Shown one piece after another: positions 6,439 through 14,283 of a DNA stretch of 22,230 nt. Both the position numbers and the translations under genes were made by a program. The DNA is from an uncultured Bacilli bacterium. GTDB lineage: Bacteria > Bacillota_I > Bacilli_A > RF39 > UBA660. Under the pieces are notes generated by a model. That model saw only the letters and a list, made by a program, of their open reading frames with translations. It did not search any database and had not been told where the DNA came from. Location: positions 1-22,230 of the forward strand of contig CALVVV010000015.1 of the NCBI GenBank assembly GCA_944363995.1, in the 5' to 3' direction. How positions within the stretch are numbered: position 1 is the first letter of the stretch; each line of letters starts with the position of its first letter.

Positions 6439-7638
6439 TTGCAATTTTTCTAATTTTTCATAAATACTCTTTAAAATAGTTTCATATTTACTTGTTGTTT
6501 TAGGAATGTAATATTTTCTATTTTTAATATTATCAGGTAAATATTGTTGTTTAATAAAAGCGTTAGGATAATCATGAGGATATTTGTAATCTTTTGAATT
6601 TGTTTTAATATGATTAGGCACATTACCAGTATTACCATTTCTAATATCTAATAAAGCATTATCTAAGGCAACATGAGCCGAATTAGATTTAGGAGATAAA
6701 GCCAACTCAACTACGACTGTAGCGAGTGGTATTCTTGCTTCAGGTAATCCTAATCGTTCACAAGCATTGATACAAGCATCTACTTTAGGCCCCATCGAAG
6801 GATTAGCAAGTCCAATATCCTCATAGGCGATAACAGTCATTCTTCGATAAATACTATCCAAATCTTCGGCTTCAATTAATCTTGCTAAATAATGTAGGCT
6901 AGCATTGACATCACTACCACGAATTGATTTTTGAAATGCTGATAATACATCATAATGACCATCTTCATTTTTATCGTGAAAGAATACAGGTTTATTATTT
7001 ATTTTTTTAATGTGTTCAATATTTACCACTTTATCACTACTAGAATAATAAGCAACTTCTAATAAATTATAAGCAAACCTTAAATCCCCACCAGATAATC
7101 TAACAATATAATCAATTGCCTCATCATTTATTTGGATATTTTCTAAATATTTAATACCTTTATTTAAAGCCTCTTTAATATCTTCATCATTTAATTCTTT
7201 TAATTCAAATATTTGACATCTACTTCTAATTGCTGGATTTATTTTATGATATGGATTAGATGTAGTCATTCCTATTAAAGTTATTAAACCATTTTCTAAA
7301 TAAGGTAATAACAGATCTTGTTTATCTTTATTTAATCTATGAATTTCATCCATAATGATAATATACTCATTATTATATTTTGCTTCAGATATTGCATCAT
7401 CAAAGTCTTTTTTATTGTTTATAACAGCATTTAACAATATATATTTATATCCTAATTCGTTTACGATAGCTGTAGCAATACTAGTTTTACCAATACCAGG
7501 TTTACCGTATAAAATCATCGAAAATAATTTTTTATTTTTAATTAAATTAGTTAATATTTTATCTTCACCAATTAAATGTTTTTGGCCAACTATATCATCT
7601 AATTTAGTAGGTCTTAGAATATGCGCTAAAGGTTCCAT
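6427..7638 (-). CDS. rarA: Replication-associated recombination AAA+ ATPase RarA (MgsA)
   Basis: RarA is a clamp-loader-like AAA+ protein that acts at stalled replication forks and gaps, in contact with SSB. Its 403 residues match the family throughout. PLAHILRPTKLDDIVGQKHL at the N-terminus is the family signature; Walker A is GKPGIGKT (45-52), Walker B is IIIMDEIHR (93-101), sensor 1 is in GMTTSNP, and the arginine finger is in NPAIRSRC. The C-terminal tetramerisation region contains GSDVNASLHYLARLIEAED and IAYEDIGLANP. The ATG at 7638 follows GGTGAT; the earlier TTG at 7650 was rejected because it overlaps that ribosome site. It is divergent from xerD, and both affect replication and chromosome processing, though they need not be co-regulated. 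An extended -10 (TGATAAAAT, 7663-7655) lies just upstream. Confidence 0.96.
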   Translation of the reverse strand: MEPLAHILRPTKLDDIVGQKHLIGEDKILTNLIKNKKLFSMILYGKPGIGKTSIATAIVNELGYKYILLNAVINNKKDFDDAISEAKYNNEYIIIMDEIHRLNKDKQDLLLPYLENGLITLIGMTTSNPYHKINPAIRSRCQIFELKELNDEDIKEALNKGIKYLENIQINDEAIDYIVRLSGGDLRFAYNLLEVAYYSSSDKVVNIEHIKKINNKPVFFHDKNEDGHYDVLSAFQKSIRGSDVNASLHYLARLIEAEDLDSIYRRMTVIAYEDIGLANPSMGPKVDACINACERLGLPEARIPLATVVVELALSPKSNSAHVALDNALLDIRNGNTGNVPNHIKTNSKDYKYPHDYPNAFIKQQYLPDNIKNRKYYIPKTTSKYETILKSIYEKLEKLQKND

Positions 7639-7654
7639 ATAAATCACCAATATT

Positions 7655-7663
7655 ATTTTATCA
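7655..7663 (-). promoter_or_regulatory. Extended -10 element for rarA
   Basis: On the - strand TGA plus TAAAAT (7663-7655) is an extended -10 lying 17 bp before the rarA start codon. No good -35 is visible. Confidence 0.45.
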
Positions 7664-7688
7664 AAATTAGTAAAAAATTAATAGAGTG

Positions 7689-7697
7689 TGATATAAT
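7689..7697 (+). promoter_or_regulatory. Extended -10 element for xerD
   Basis: TGA followed by TATAAT (7692-7697) is an extended -10 25 bp before the xerD ATG. A consensus -35 is lacking. The ribosome site that follows (AAGAG) is weak compared with the rest of the window. Confidence 0.55.
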
Positions 7698-7721
7698 TAT
7701 TAATAGAAAAGAGTTGACATT

Positions 7722-8627
7722 ATGAATTTTATACCAAATAAAGATGAATTTAATAATAAAGCTTTAGAATTTAAAACATATTTATTAATCGATAAAAAAT
7801 ATAGTAATGAAACAATTAATTCTTATATGAATGATTTATATAAATATTATAAATATATTAATAAAAAAAATTTAAATATTAATAATATCAAAAGAAAAGA
7901 TATAATGGAATATACTAAATATTTAAGAGAACAACAATTATCTACTAATTCAATTAATCATAATGTATCAGTATTAAGGTCATTTTATAAGTTTTTAGTA
8001 TTATCCAATCGTTTTGTAACTGATCCTATGGAATATATTGAAGTACCAAAATTAAGAAAAAGTTTACCAAAAGTCTTATCAGTTGAAGAAGTAAAAAAAA
8101 TATTAGATATTGATTTAACTGATAAATATAGTTATCGTAATAAAGCAATGTTAGAATTAATGTATGCAACTGGTCTTAGAGTAAGTGAATTAGTTAATTT
8201 AAAATTAAATGATATCGATTTAGAAAGTGATTTAATTAGAACATTAGGTAAAGGTAGTAAAGAAAGAATAATTCCTATTGGTGATTATGCTATATATTAT
8301 TTAAAAAAATATATTTTAGAATATCGTTCTTCATTACTTAAAACAAACACCGAATATGTATTTTTAAATAATCGGGGTAAAAAATTATCTAGGCAAAGTT
8401 TTTATAAATTAGTAAAAGAAATAGCTATTAAGAAAAACATTAAAACCGAATTTTCCCCACATACTTTAAGGCATTCTTTTGCTACTCATTTACTTGATAG
8501 AGGTGCTGATATTGTAAGTATCAAAGAAATGTTAGGTCATAGTTCATTATCTACTACTCAAATATATACACATATTTCTAATCAAAAATTAAAAGATGAA
8601 TATACCAAATATCATCCTCACGGATAA
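7722..8627 (+). CDS. xerD: XerC/XerD-type tyrosine recombinase
   Basis: Chromosome-dimer resolution recombinase acting at dif with a XerC partner and FtsK/SpoIIIE. 301 residues, the normal length. The N-terminal SAM-like domain covers about 12-95; the catalytic domain covers about 112-295 and holds the full set: R153 (ATGLRVSEL), K177 (LGKGSKER), H247 and R250 (HTLRHSFATH), H273 (LGHSS) and the nucleophile Y282 (TQIYTHIS). All catalytic residues are intact, unlike the edge-truncated enzyme at the left end, where only the first two can be seen. XerD rather than XerC is the better guess from motif wording, but a single-recombinase XerS-like function is not excluded. The last 32 bases overlap the next gene, so the two are probably translated from one message. 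No insertion or mobile context is visible around it. Confidence 0.93.
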   Translation: MNFIPNKDEFNNKALEFKTYLLIDKKYSNETINSYMNDLYKYYKYINKKNLNINNIKRKDIMEYTKYLREQQLSTNSINHNVSVLRSFYKFLVLSNRFVTDPMEYIEVPKLRKSLPKVLSVEEVKKILDIDLTDKYSYRNKAMLELMYATGLRVSELVNLKLNDIDLESDLIRTLGKGSKERIIPIGDYAIYYLKKYILEYRSSLLKTNTEYVFLNNRGKKLSRQSFYKLVKEIAIKKNIKTEFSPHTLRHSFATHLLDRGADIVSIKEMLGHSSLSTTQIYTHISNQKLKDEYTKYHPHG

Positions 8628-9291
8628 TAAAAAATTAATTAAATATTTGGATAGTATTAAAGATGATGAATATAAAAAATTTAATGAAAAAATTATTAAA
8701 ACTAATAATATAATCGGGGTAAGACTTCCAATTTTAAAAAAAATAGCTAAAGAAATAAGTAAATTAGATTATTTAACTTTTATTAAAAATAACAAACATA
8801 AATATTATGAAGAAATAATATTACACGGTCTAGTTATTACTTATTTAAAAGATTATGCCATATCAATTAAAATGTTCGATGAATATATTAATTATGTTAA
8901 TTCTTGGGCTACTTGTGATATCGTTGTTGCAAATTTTAAAATTATTAATAAAAATTTAGATAAATATTTAATAAAAATTAAGGAATATTTAAAAAGTAAT
9001 AAATCATTTATAAAAAGAGTAGGGATAGTATCTTTATTTTACTATTTAAATGATGAATATATCGACGAAGTACTTGATATGGTAAATTGTATTAAAAGTG
9101 ATGATTATTACGTTAAAATGGCTATTGCATGGTTTATTTCGATATGTTTAATAAAATACTATAATAAAACATTATTATTTTTAAAAAATTGTAATTTGGA
9201 TGATTGGACATATAATAAAGCTTTACAAAAAGCTATTGAATCATACCGAATTAAAAACAAGGATTATTTAAAAAAATTAAAAAGAAATTGA
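8596..9291 (+). CDS. AlkD-like DNA alkylation repair (HEAT-repeat glycosylase) protein
   Basis: 231 residues resembling the bacterial DNA alkylation repair family (AlkD type), helical HEAT-like repeat proteins that excise alkylated purines without base flipping. Supporting features are NNIIGVRLPILKKIAKE (37-53), WATCDIVV (104-111), FIKRVGIVSL (138-147), and the alternating helical pattern. The catalytic Trp/Asp pair probably corresponds to residues around W104 and D108, but I cannot align this exactly. The start is uncertain. The ATG at 8596 lies inside the xerD 3' end, has no good Shine-Dalgarno, and no later in-frame ATG precedes the conserved region, so translation by coupling to xerD termination is likely. 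It ends with TGA. It could be an acid/alkyl-damage gene or a divergent paralogue without activity. Confidence 0.8.
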   Translation: MNIPNIILTDNKKLIKYLDSIKDDEYKKFNEKIIKTNNIIGVRLPILKKIAKEISKLDYLTFIKNNKHKYYEEIILHGLVITYLKDYAISIKMFDEYINYVNSWATCDIVVANFKIINKNLDKYLIKIKEYLKSNKSFIKRVGIVSLFYYLNDEYIDEVLDMVNCIKSDDYYVKMAIAWFISICLIKYYNKTLLFLKNCNLDDWTYNKALQKAIESYRIKNKDYLKKLKRN

Positions 9292-9332
9292 CATATATAA
9301 TTATATTTGATATTATGCTTTTAGGTGAGGAT

Positions 9333-9644
9333 ATGAAAAAAATATTATTTTTATTTATCTGTTTGTTGTTTATAACAGGATGTGGTACTAAAATTTATGA
9401 TTACAAAGTAGAAGATTGGGAAATGGAACTTACCGAATCAAGTGATAAACAAGATAGGATTGTTAAAGAAATTATAGATATTTGGGAAGATAATAATGAA
9501 GTTTATACTGTTAATATGGAAGTAACTCAATCATCTGTTAAAAGACATATTAATCTTTACATTGAAGAAAATCTTGATACAGAAAAAACTATATTTGAAA
9601 TTGCTTGTGAAATAGTTGGTGTAGATTATAATAAATATAAATAG
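9333..9644 (+). CDS. Small predicted lipoprotein, unknown function
   Basis: 103 residues. MKKILFLFICLLFITGC gives a short basic n-region, a hydrophobic core and a lipobox ending at C17, so it is probably exported and lipidated on the outer face of the membrane. The mature part is acidic (many Asp and Glu), with no recognised domain; residues about 45-100 look like an alpha/beta fold of one small domain. A longer reading from TTG 9288 was rejected because GGTGAGG sits directly before the ATG at 9333. It follows the AlkD-like gene by 41 bases and may be its last cotranscribed partner. The family is unknown to me. Confidence 0.8.
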   Translation: MKKILFLFICLLFITGCGTKIYDYKVEDWEMELTESSDKQDRIVKEIIDIWEDNNEVYTVNMEVTQSSVKRHINLYIEENLDTEKTIFEIACEIVGVDYNKYK

Positions 9645-9669
9645 ATTGCATATAATTGCAATTTTATTT
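9645..9669 (+). terminator. Possible weak terminator after the lipoprotein gene
   Basis: ATTGCA (9645-9650), loop TATAAT, TGCAAT (9657-9662), then TTTATTT. The stem is only 6 bp but has two G-C pairs and a T-rich tail. It could equally be an operator. Confidence 0.4.
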
Positions 9670-9746
9670 ACAAAAATGTGATTAATATTATAAAATATTA
9701 TACAAAAGTGTGATAAATTTACTAATAATTCTTGTAAAAATGTGAT
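9670..9746 (+). repeat. Three 13-bp direct repeats at exact 32-bp spacing
   Basis: ACAAAAATGTGAT (9670-9682), ACAAAAGTGTGAT (9702-9714) and GTAAAAATGTGAT (9734-9746) begin exactly 32 bp apart, three helical turns, so all boxes face the same side of the helix. The sequence between the boxes is not conserved beyond A/T richness. The third box merges into the extended -10 (TGATATAAT, 9743-9751) of the ATPase gene. This is the pattern of a cooperative operator. No inverted partner and no fourth copy upstream was seen. Confidence 0.8.
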
Positions 9747-9751
9747 ATAAT
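9743..9751 (+). promoter_or_regulatory. Extended -10 of the DUF4143 ATPase gene, overlapping repeat 3
   Basis: TGA plus TATAAT (9746-9751) is 20 bp before the ATG at 9772, which follows an AAAGGGGATG ribosome site. No usable -35 is present at 16-18 bp, so occupancy of the repeats may decide promoter use. Confidence 0.55.
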
Positions 9752-9771
9752 ATTAAAAAGGGGATGATTTT

Positions 9772-11073
9772 ATGCAAAGATTTATGACTGATAGATTAAT
9801 TGAATGGAAAAATAGTAAAAATAGAAAACCATTAATTTTGAAAGGTGCAAGACAAGTAGGGAAAACCTTTTTATTAAAGTCATTTGGTGAAAAATACTAT
9901 AATAATGTTGCATATTTTAATTTTGACCATGATGAAGGATTAGCGGCTTTATTTAATAATACCAAAGATCCTAAAAGAATAATCGAACAATTAATATTAG
10001 TAAATGGTGATAAAATAGAACCAGAAAACACTTTAATTATTTTTGATGAAATTCAAGAATGTCCTAATGCTTTAAACTCATTAAAATATTTTTGTGAAGA
10101 AGCCAATGAATATCATATTGCTTGTGCTGGCTCATTATTAGGAATAAGATTATCAAAAACATCTTTTCCTGTTGGTAAAGTAGATTTTTTAAATTTATAT
10201 CCAATGAGTTTTAGTGAATTTTTAATTGCTGATGACTGTCAAAATTTAGTTGATTATATGAGACAAAAAAAAGATATTTCAGAAATACCTTTAATTTTTG
10301 AAGAACAATTAATGGAAAAATTAAAAGCATACTATATTGTTGGAGGAATGCCAGAAGCAGTTTATATTTGGGTTATGGAAAGAGATATTGCTAAAGTTAA
10401 TTATATTCAAAAAAATATTTTAGAAGCCTATGAAAGTGATTTTTCAAAACATACAGATAGTAATGAAGCTAATAAAATATCACTGATTTGGAACGGTATT
10501 CCAGCTCAATTAGCTAAAGAAAATAAAAAATTTATTTATCAAGTTATTAAAGAAGGGGCAAGGGCTCGTGAATACGAAAATTCATTAAATTGGCTTAATG
10601 ATGCAAATTTAATAATCAAATGTTACAATGTTTCTAAATGTGCCTTTCCTCTAAAAGCGTATTATGATTTATCGGCTTTTAAGATATATATGAATGATGT
10701 TGGATTATTAAGACAAATGGCTAATTTAGATAGCAAGATAATATTAGAAGGTAATAAATTGTTAGAAGAATTTAAAGGTGCATTTACAGAAAATTATGTT
10801 ATTAACACTTTAACATATTTGTATAATACTGTTCCAAATTATTACACATTTGATCGCAATGAAATAGATTTTGTAATTCAAAAAGAAAATAAAATTATTC
10901 CCATTGAAGTTAAATCAAACAAAAATACTAATCATAATAGTTTAACAAAATATAATTCAAATAATGATAATTTAATATCATATCGTTTTTCAGCTAATAA
11001 TTTAAAAAAAGATGGAAAAATACTAAATGTTCCTTTATATTTTATTGAATATATTGATAATTTAAATATTTAA
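9772..11073 (+). CDS. AAA_14/DUF4143 family ATPase with PD-(D/E)XK-like C-terminus
   Basis: 433 residues, the usual size of this large but poorly understood family of prokaryotic ATPases. The N-terminal AAA domain (about 1-165) has Walker A GARQVGKT (25-32), Walker B LIIFDEIQ (88-95, D92/E93) and the sensor-like CAGSLLGI. After GGMPEAV, a middle wing-helix/linker part leads to DUF4143 (about 200-360). The C-terminus has EIDFVI (364-369) and IPIEVKSN (376-383), spaced as in PD-(D/E)XK nuclease-like folds (D366, E379, K381). No signal or membrane segment, so it is cytosolic. It stands alone between a weak and a good terminator, under an unusual operator-like repeat array. The substrate and whether the nuclease fold cuts DNA are not known to me for the family. 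Members often show signs of horizontal transfer; here codon use looks native. Confidence 0.92.
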   Translation: MQRFMTDRLIEWKNSKNRKPLILKGARQVGKTFLLKSFGEKYYNNVAYFNFDHDEGLAALFNNTKDPKRIIEQLILVNGDKIEPENTLIIFDEIQECPNALNSLKYFCEEANEYHIACAGSLLGIRLSKTSFPVGKVDFLNLYPMSFSEFLIADDCQNLVDYMRQKKDISEIPLIFEEQLMEKLKAYYIVGGMPEAVYIWVMERDIAKVNYIQKNILEAYESDFSKHTDSNEANKISLIWNGIPAQLAKENKKFIYQVIKEGARAREYENSLNWLNDANLIIKCYNVSKCAFPLKAYYDLSAFKIYMNDVGLLRQMANLDSKIILEGNKLLEEFKGAFTENYVINTLTYLYNTVPNYYTFDRNEIDFVIQKENKIIPIEVKSNKNTNHNSLTKYNSNNDNLISYRFSANNLKKDGKILNVPLYFIEYIDNLNI

Positions 11074-11098
11074 CTTAATACTTGTTATTAAGTTTTTA
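11072..11098 (+). terminator. Rho-independent terminator after the DUF4143 ATPase gene
   Basis: Stem AACTTAATA (11072-11080) with TATTAAGTT (11086-11094), loop CTTGT, then a T-run to 11097. The ATPase stop codon (11071-11073) overlaps the foot of the stem. Confidence 0.75.
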
Positions 11099-11127
11099 TT
11101 TACTCATATAATTTTATAGGTGAGGAT

Positions 11128-11862
11128 ATGAATAATATATCATTTGCTTTCTTATTAACTATTTTAGCGGGATTTTCGACGATGTTAGGTACTATTTTTA
11201 TATTTAAAAAGAAAAATGAAAATATGATAATAGCTTCACTAGCCTTTGCTGCAGGTGTAATGTTTACAGTATCGATTACTGATTTGATACCTGAATCATA
11301 TAGTTTATTAATTAATATCTTTCCTAAATTTCCCGCTATTTTATATCTTTTAATTTTTATTGTAAGTGGTATTATATTTTCTATGTTTATTGATAAATAC
11401 ATTCCAACAGATAATAATTTATATAGAGTAGGGGTATTTGCCATGTTAGCTATAATAATACATAATATTCCAGAAGGTATAGCAACTTTTATGGCTACTA
11501 ACACTAATATAATGTTAGGAATATCTTTAACTATAGCTATAGCTTTACATAATATACCTGAAGGTATTAGTATATCTATTCCTATTTATTATGCAACTAA
11601 CAGCAAATTTAAGGCTATTTTTTATACATTTATATCTGCTGTATCAGAACCATTTGGAGCATTATTGACTTATCTTTTTTTGAGCAATTATATTAATGAT
11701 AGAATAATGGGATTTTTATTTGGTATTATAGCAGGTATTATGATTCATATATCCATGTATGAATTATTACCTACTTCTAAAAGTTATAATAAATTAAATT
11801 TAACATATTTATTTTTTGTTTTAGGAATTATAGTTATGTTAATAAATCATTTTGTGTTTTGA
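11128..11862 (+). CDS. ZIP family divalent metal transporter (ZupT-like)
   Basis: Imports zinc, or other divalent metals such as iron and manganese, across the cytoplasmic membrane. 244 residues with about eight predicted transmembrane helices. The two signature metal-binding helices are intact: HNIPEGIATF (112-121; H112, N113, E116) in TM4 and HNIPEGISIS (141-150; H141, N142, E145) in TM5. An acidic ITDLIPES segment in TM2 (50-57) is also typical. The start is set by GGTGAGG 6-7 bases upstream of the ATG. A TATAAT at 11107-11112 may be its -10, with a poor -35. No metal-regulator operator is evident. No clear terminator follows, so some read-through into the DUF262 leader is possible. Metal specificity cannot be read from the sequence. 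Confidence 0.93.
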   Translation: MNNISFAFLLTILAGFSTMLGTIFIFKKKNENMIIASLAFAAGVMFTVSITDLIPESYSLLINIFPKFPAILYLLIFIVSGIIFSMFIDKYIPTDNNLYRVGVFAMLAIIIHNIPEGIATFMATNTNIMLGISLTIAIALHNIPEGISISIPIYYATNSKFKAIFYTFISAVSEPFGALLTYLFLSNYINDRIMGFLFGIIAGIMIHISMYELLPTSKSYNKLNLTYLFFVLGIIVMLINHFVF

Positions 11863-11879
11863 GAAATATTTGTTATAAT
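11852..11879 (+). promoter_or_regulatory. Promoter of the DUF262/DUF1524 gene
   Basis: TTGTGT (11852-11857), 16-bp spacer, TATAAT (11874-11879) with TG at 11871-11872. The -35 lies within the 3' end of the ZIP coding region. It leaves a leader of about 130 nt before the ATG at 12019, containing only a 3-codon ORF (ATG at 11901) and no obvious stem with a T-run. Confidence 0.5.
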
Positions 11880-12018
11880 TAATGTAGTAAGTGTTTTGCG
11901 ATGAAAGAATAAAAAAGATTTAAAATTAGGTATATATGATAGTAAAACAATAAAAAGAAATAATATTAATTTTATTAAGGCAAAAATTAAGAGATTTAGA
12001 TAATATAGAGGTGATATA

Positions 12019-14109
12019 ATGGCAAAAGATACTTTTAATCCAGAAAACAAAACTATAAGCGAAATATTTTCTATAGACGGTATTTATAAAATACCAAATT
12101 ATCAAAGACAATATAGTTGGACAAATGATCAATTAGAAGCATTATGGAATGATTTATATGAAGCTTATCAAAATAGAAATGAAAATAACGACTGTTATTT
12201 TTTGGGATCAATAGTTGTAGTTAATGATAAAAAAGGATATTTTGAATTAATTGATGGACAACAAAGAATTACAACCTTAATGATTTTAATGAATGTATTA
12301 GTAAAGGACTTCCCAAAAATAAATGAAAATAGTGATGAAATTCACTCAGCAGATAAAGAGGTTATAGAAGGATGTATAACTTTTAAAGGTAAGAAAAACC
12401 GATTACAACTTCAAACAGATCCTAAATATGACTCAATATTTAATGACTTGATAATTAACTGTGAATCTTTTTCTGAAATAGATGAACCATCAAAAAAAGA
12501 ATTAAAATTAGATGATCCACAATATAAATATATAAATACAGCTATCTATTTTTATAAACAATTAAAAAAATTATCTATAGAAGAATTAAATGAATTTATT
12601 AATTATATATTTTATTCTACACATATTATAAAGATAGAATGTATGAATGAATCATTTGCAATTAAATTATTTCAAGTATTAAATGATAGAGGATTGGAAT
12701 TATCTCCCTCAGATATTGTAAAATCATATATATTAGGAAAATATGAGCCAGATGATGAAACAGGTAAACAAATATTTAATAATAATTGGAAAGAAATAGA
12801 AGATTTATCAAAACAATATGGATTTAAAATAGATGACTTTGTTGTGTTCTATGAATATTTTAAATTAAAATCAAATCCTAAAAGACAAGTTGTAGATGAA
12901 TTAAGAGATATTATTCAAAAAAGTGATGTGTATGAATTAGTTGCGGAACTTCATGGCTTTTCTGAATCTTTGAAAAAAGTTTATGAATCAAAAGATGCAA
13001 CTGTATTAAGTTTAAGATATATTCCATGGAAATTTTATGTTATGACTGCATTAACAAGTGCATATCAAACTAATTATCCAAATAAAGAAAAATTATTTAA
13101 AGAAATAAGAAGATTTTTCTATATATCCTTAATAGCAGGATGTACATTAAACCAAATAAAACAAACTTCATTTAAATTAATTGAATCAATTGTAAATGGT
13201 AACAGCATTGAAGATATTAAAGAAGATTTAAATAGAACAATAATCTCTAGAAGAATGTATGCTAAAGTTTATGATGCTTTAAATAATGATGTATATAATG
13301 AAAAGTTCTTAAAACCATTAATGTTAGCTTTGGAATATGAAAATAGAGAAACAACAAATAATAGTTTTTATTCATTGGATAGTAAATTGCACATTGATCA
13401 CATATTACCTAGAGCTTACAAAAATAAAAATGAGTGGAATCATATAATAGATGACAAAATAATAAATGAAATTAATGGATTAGGTAACATGGCATTGCTT
13501 CAAGATATCAAAAATGAAGAAGCTTTAAATTGTGGGTTTGATAGAAAAGTAAGAATTTATAGAGGCCAAGATGAAGAAGGTAACAATAAAACAGGAGTAA
13601 CATCATTTAATTACTCTAGAAAAATTATAGAGTATTATGATGCAGGAAATAAAATTTGGAATATTGATCAAATATTAGAAAGAAAAAAATATTTAATGTC
13701 TGACATAGAAAAAATGTTAAATATAAAAAGAGAAGATATAAATTTAAGAATTGCAGAAGAAAATTCAAATGATAAGACAGGTAAATCTAAATGGTTATAT
13801 AAAGGTGTATATTATGATAATGCTAAATTGGTAAGAGCACTAATACATGATTATATCATTGATAATAATATAAAATCTTTTTCTGAAATACCAAAAGCAA
13901 TTAGAAATTTTAAAATGTATTCCCATGAATTAGTAATAGACTCTAACAATGAAATGATAAATAAATATTCATATACCAAAGTAGAATCTAATAAAATAGA
14001 AGTTTATGTTAGAAGTATTTGTAAAAAAGATAATACTAATGAATTTATTTCTGTATTAAGAACAATGTATGATTTTAAGTTGGAAACAATCGAAGATATA
14101 GAAAACTAA
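12019..14109 (+). CDS. DUF262-DUF1524 protein, GmrSD-class (type IV restriction-like)
   Basis: 696 residues, single chain. The N-terminal DUF262 (about 10-245) has IPNYQRQYSW (25-34), the ParB/Srx-like DGQQR nucleotide-site motif (79-83) and LNDRGLELSPSDIVKSYIL (221-239). A helical middle (250-440) is followed by the DUF1524 HNH-type nuclease: HIDHILPRA (458-466; H458, D460 and H461) and GLGNMALL (487-494), with more Asn/Lys residues at 499-510. This is the domain order of GmrSD, BrxU and SspE, NTP-dependent nucleases that restrict phage with modified DNA or act in phosphorothioation defence. Residues about 585-696 form an extra domain (WLYKGVYYDNAKLVRALIHD), which from memory resembles a DNA-binding accessory module of other restriction proteins; this is weak. 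Strong ribosome site GAGGTGAT. No partner gene (Brx, Ssp, modification enzyme) lies nearby, so a stand-alone type IV role is the best guess. Confidence 0.9.
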   Translation: MAKDTFNPENKTISEIFSIDGIYKIPNYQRQYSWTNDQLEALWNDLYEAYQNRNENNDCYFLGSIVVVNDKKGYFELIDGQQRITTLMILMNVLVKDFPKINENSDEIHSADKEVIEGCITFKGKKNRLQLQTDPKYDSIFNDLIINCESFSEIDEPSKKELKLDDPQYKYINTAIYFYKQLKKLSIEELNEFINYIFYSTHIIKIECMNESFAIKLFQVLNDRGLELSPSDIVKSYILGKYEPDDETGKQIFNNNWKEIEDLSKQYGFKIDDFVVFYEYFKLKSNPKRQVVDELRDIIQKSDVYELVAELHGFSESLKKVYESKDATVLSLRYIPWKFYVMTALTSAYQTNYPNKEKLFKEIRRFFYISLIAGCTLNQIKQTSFKLIESIVNGNSIEDIKEDLNRTIISRRMYAKVYDALNNDVYNEKFLKPLMLALEYENRETTNNSFYSLDSKLHIDHILPRAYKNKNEWNHIIDDKIINEINGLGNMALLQDIKNEEALNCGFDRKVRIYRGQDEEGNNKTGVTSFNYSRKIIEYYDAGNKIWNIDQILERKKYLMSDIEKMLNIKREDINLRIAEENSNDKTGKSKWLYKGVYYDNAKLVRALIHDYIIDNNIKSFSEIPKAIRNFKMYSHELVIDSNNEMINKYSYTKVESNKIEVYVRSICKKDNTNEFISVLRTMYDFKLETIEDIEN

Positions 14110-14240
14110 TATTAAATTAAATATGATAAAAAATTAAGATAAGTCAATATCTTTTGAGAATAATTATATAATTTTACTTTGTTTTAAACATAATATAGCT
14201 AGATAAATATTTACAAATTTTAAAAAGAGTAGGGGACAAA

Positions 14241-14272
14241 AGAAAAAAGACATTAAATCTGTCTTTTTTTCT
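14241..14272. terminator. Strong bidirectional terminator
   Basis: AGAAAAAAGACA (14241-14252), loop TTAAATC, TGTCTTTTTTTCT (14260-14272), with one unpaired base. On the + strand it ends any transcript from the DUF262 gene, 130 nt beyond its stop; on the - strand it follows the 41-residue ORF. Confidence 0.8.
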
Positions 14273-14283
14273 TGGGTTAAAAC

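Noticed and set aside
9288..9332. The lipoprotein starting at TTG 9288.
   Set aside because: It would bury the signal peptide behind 15 residues; GGTGAGG and the lipoprotein signal point to ATG 9333.
9670..9746. The 32-bp spaced repeats as a CRISPR array.
   Set aside because: Repeat units are only 13 bp, with no unique-spacer structure of CRISPR length, only three copies, and no cas gene.
11100..11504. A 134-residue reverse-strand open frame across the ZIP gene.
   Set aside because: It is an antisense shadow of the ZIP transporter with no ribosome site of its own and reflects mirrored hydrophobic codons.
11880..12018. Leader between ZIP and DUF262 genes as a riboswitch or decayed gene; one frame reads about 30 codons without start.
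   Set aside because: No stable stem, no T-run, no start codon for the frame and no recognisable riboswitch core.
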